Shown here: in pieces, positions 14,064-14,075 of the stretch
Numbering within the stretch: the first letter of the stretch is position 1
Layout: each line of letters opens with the position of its first letter
Assembly (NCBI GenBank): GCA_947178085.1
Contig: CAMWWS010000029.1
Span: 1 to 14,075 of the forward strand
Length of the DNA stretch: 14,075 bases
DNA from: an uncultured Lachnospiraceae bacterium
GTDB lineage: Bacteria > Bacillota_A > Clostridia > Lachnospirales > Lachnospiraceae
Direction of reading: 5' to 3'
Position numbers and translations under genes: made by a program
The notes under the pieces: generated by a model
What the model was told of the DNA's origin: nothing
Database searches by the model: none
The model's input: the letters and a program-made list of their open reading frames with translations, nothing else

Positions 14064-14075
14064 TCTTACTGTATC

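Overview
The window looks like chromosomal DNA of a low-GC, gut-type Firmicute, most probably a member of the Lachnospiraceae (Clostridia). The reasons are moderate AT-richness, strong GGAGG-type ribosome binding sites, lipobox-type secreted proteins, a CUT1 sugar transporter without its own ATPase next to a lipoprotein amylase, and a PurL start of the clostridial type. This is inferred from protein character; no database search was possible.

Left part (1-8289): a polysaccharide-use region. A small zinc-ribbon protein is followed by an intracellular GH53 endo-beta-1,4-galactanase. The galactanase runs tail-to-tail into a LacI-family repressor, and the two coding ends overlap by 11 bp. The repressor is divergent from an operon encoding a MalE-like binding lipoprotein, MalF-like and MalG-like permeases, and a cell-surface GH13 alpha-amylase lipoprotein. 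The 349-bp divergent region holds a good promoter for lacI with an inverted repeat between its -35 and -10, two candidate promoters for the transport operon, and operator-like repeats around them. Hairpins after the binding-protein gene and before the amylase gene probably set unequal expression along the operon. The likely working model is that the surface amylase cuts alpha-glucan, the binding protein and permeases import the oligosaccharides using an ATPase encoded elsewhere, and the LacI protein senses the sugar.

Middle part (8290-12205): an OFA-type major facilitator (oxalate/formate antiporter family) on its own promoter faces a 753-residue protein on the minus strand. That protein has an N-terminal cyclic-nucleotide-binding-like fold, no visible DNA-binding domain and a large uncharacterised C-terminal part. 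A 29-bp perfect inverted repeat, which looks like a bidirectional terminator, separates the two.

Right part (12206-14075): a divergent region with promoter-like signals, a 152-residue protein I do not recognise, a pair of abutting inverted repeats that look like operators, a TetR-family regulator, and the start of purL. The purL frame is stopped by an in-frame TAG at codon 136, and the reading frame appears to continue with PurL-like residues after it. This is the most striking single observation in the window. I see no tRNA, rRNA, CRISPR array, transposase or phage gene. Most of the window is ordinary metabolic and regulatory DNA.
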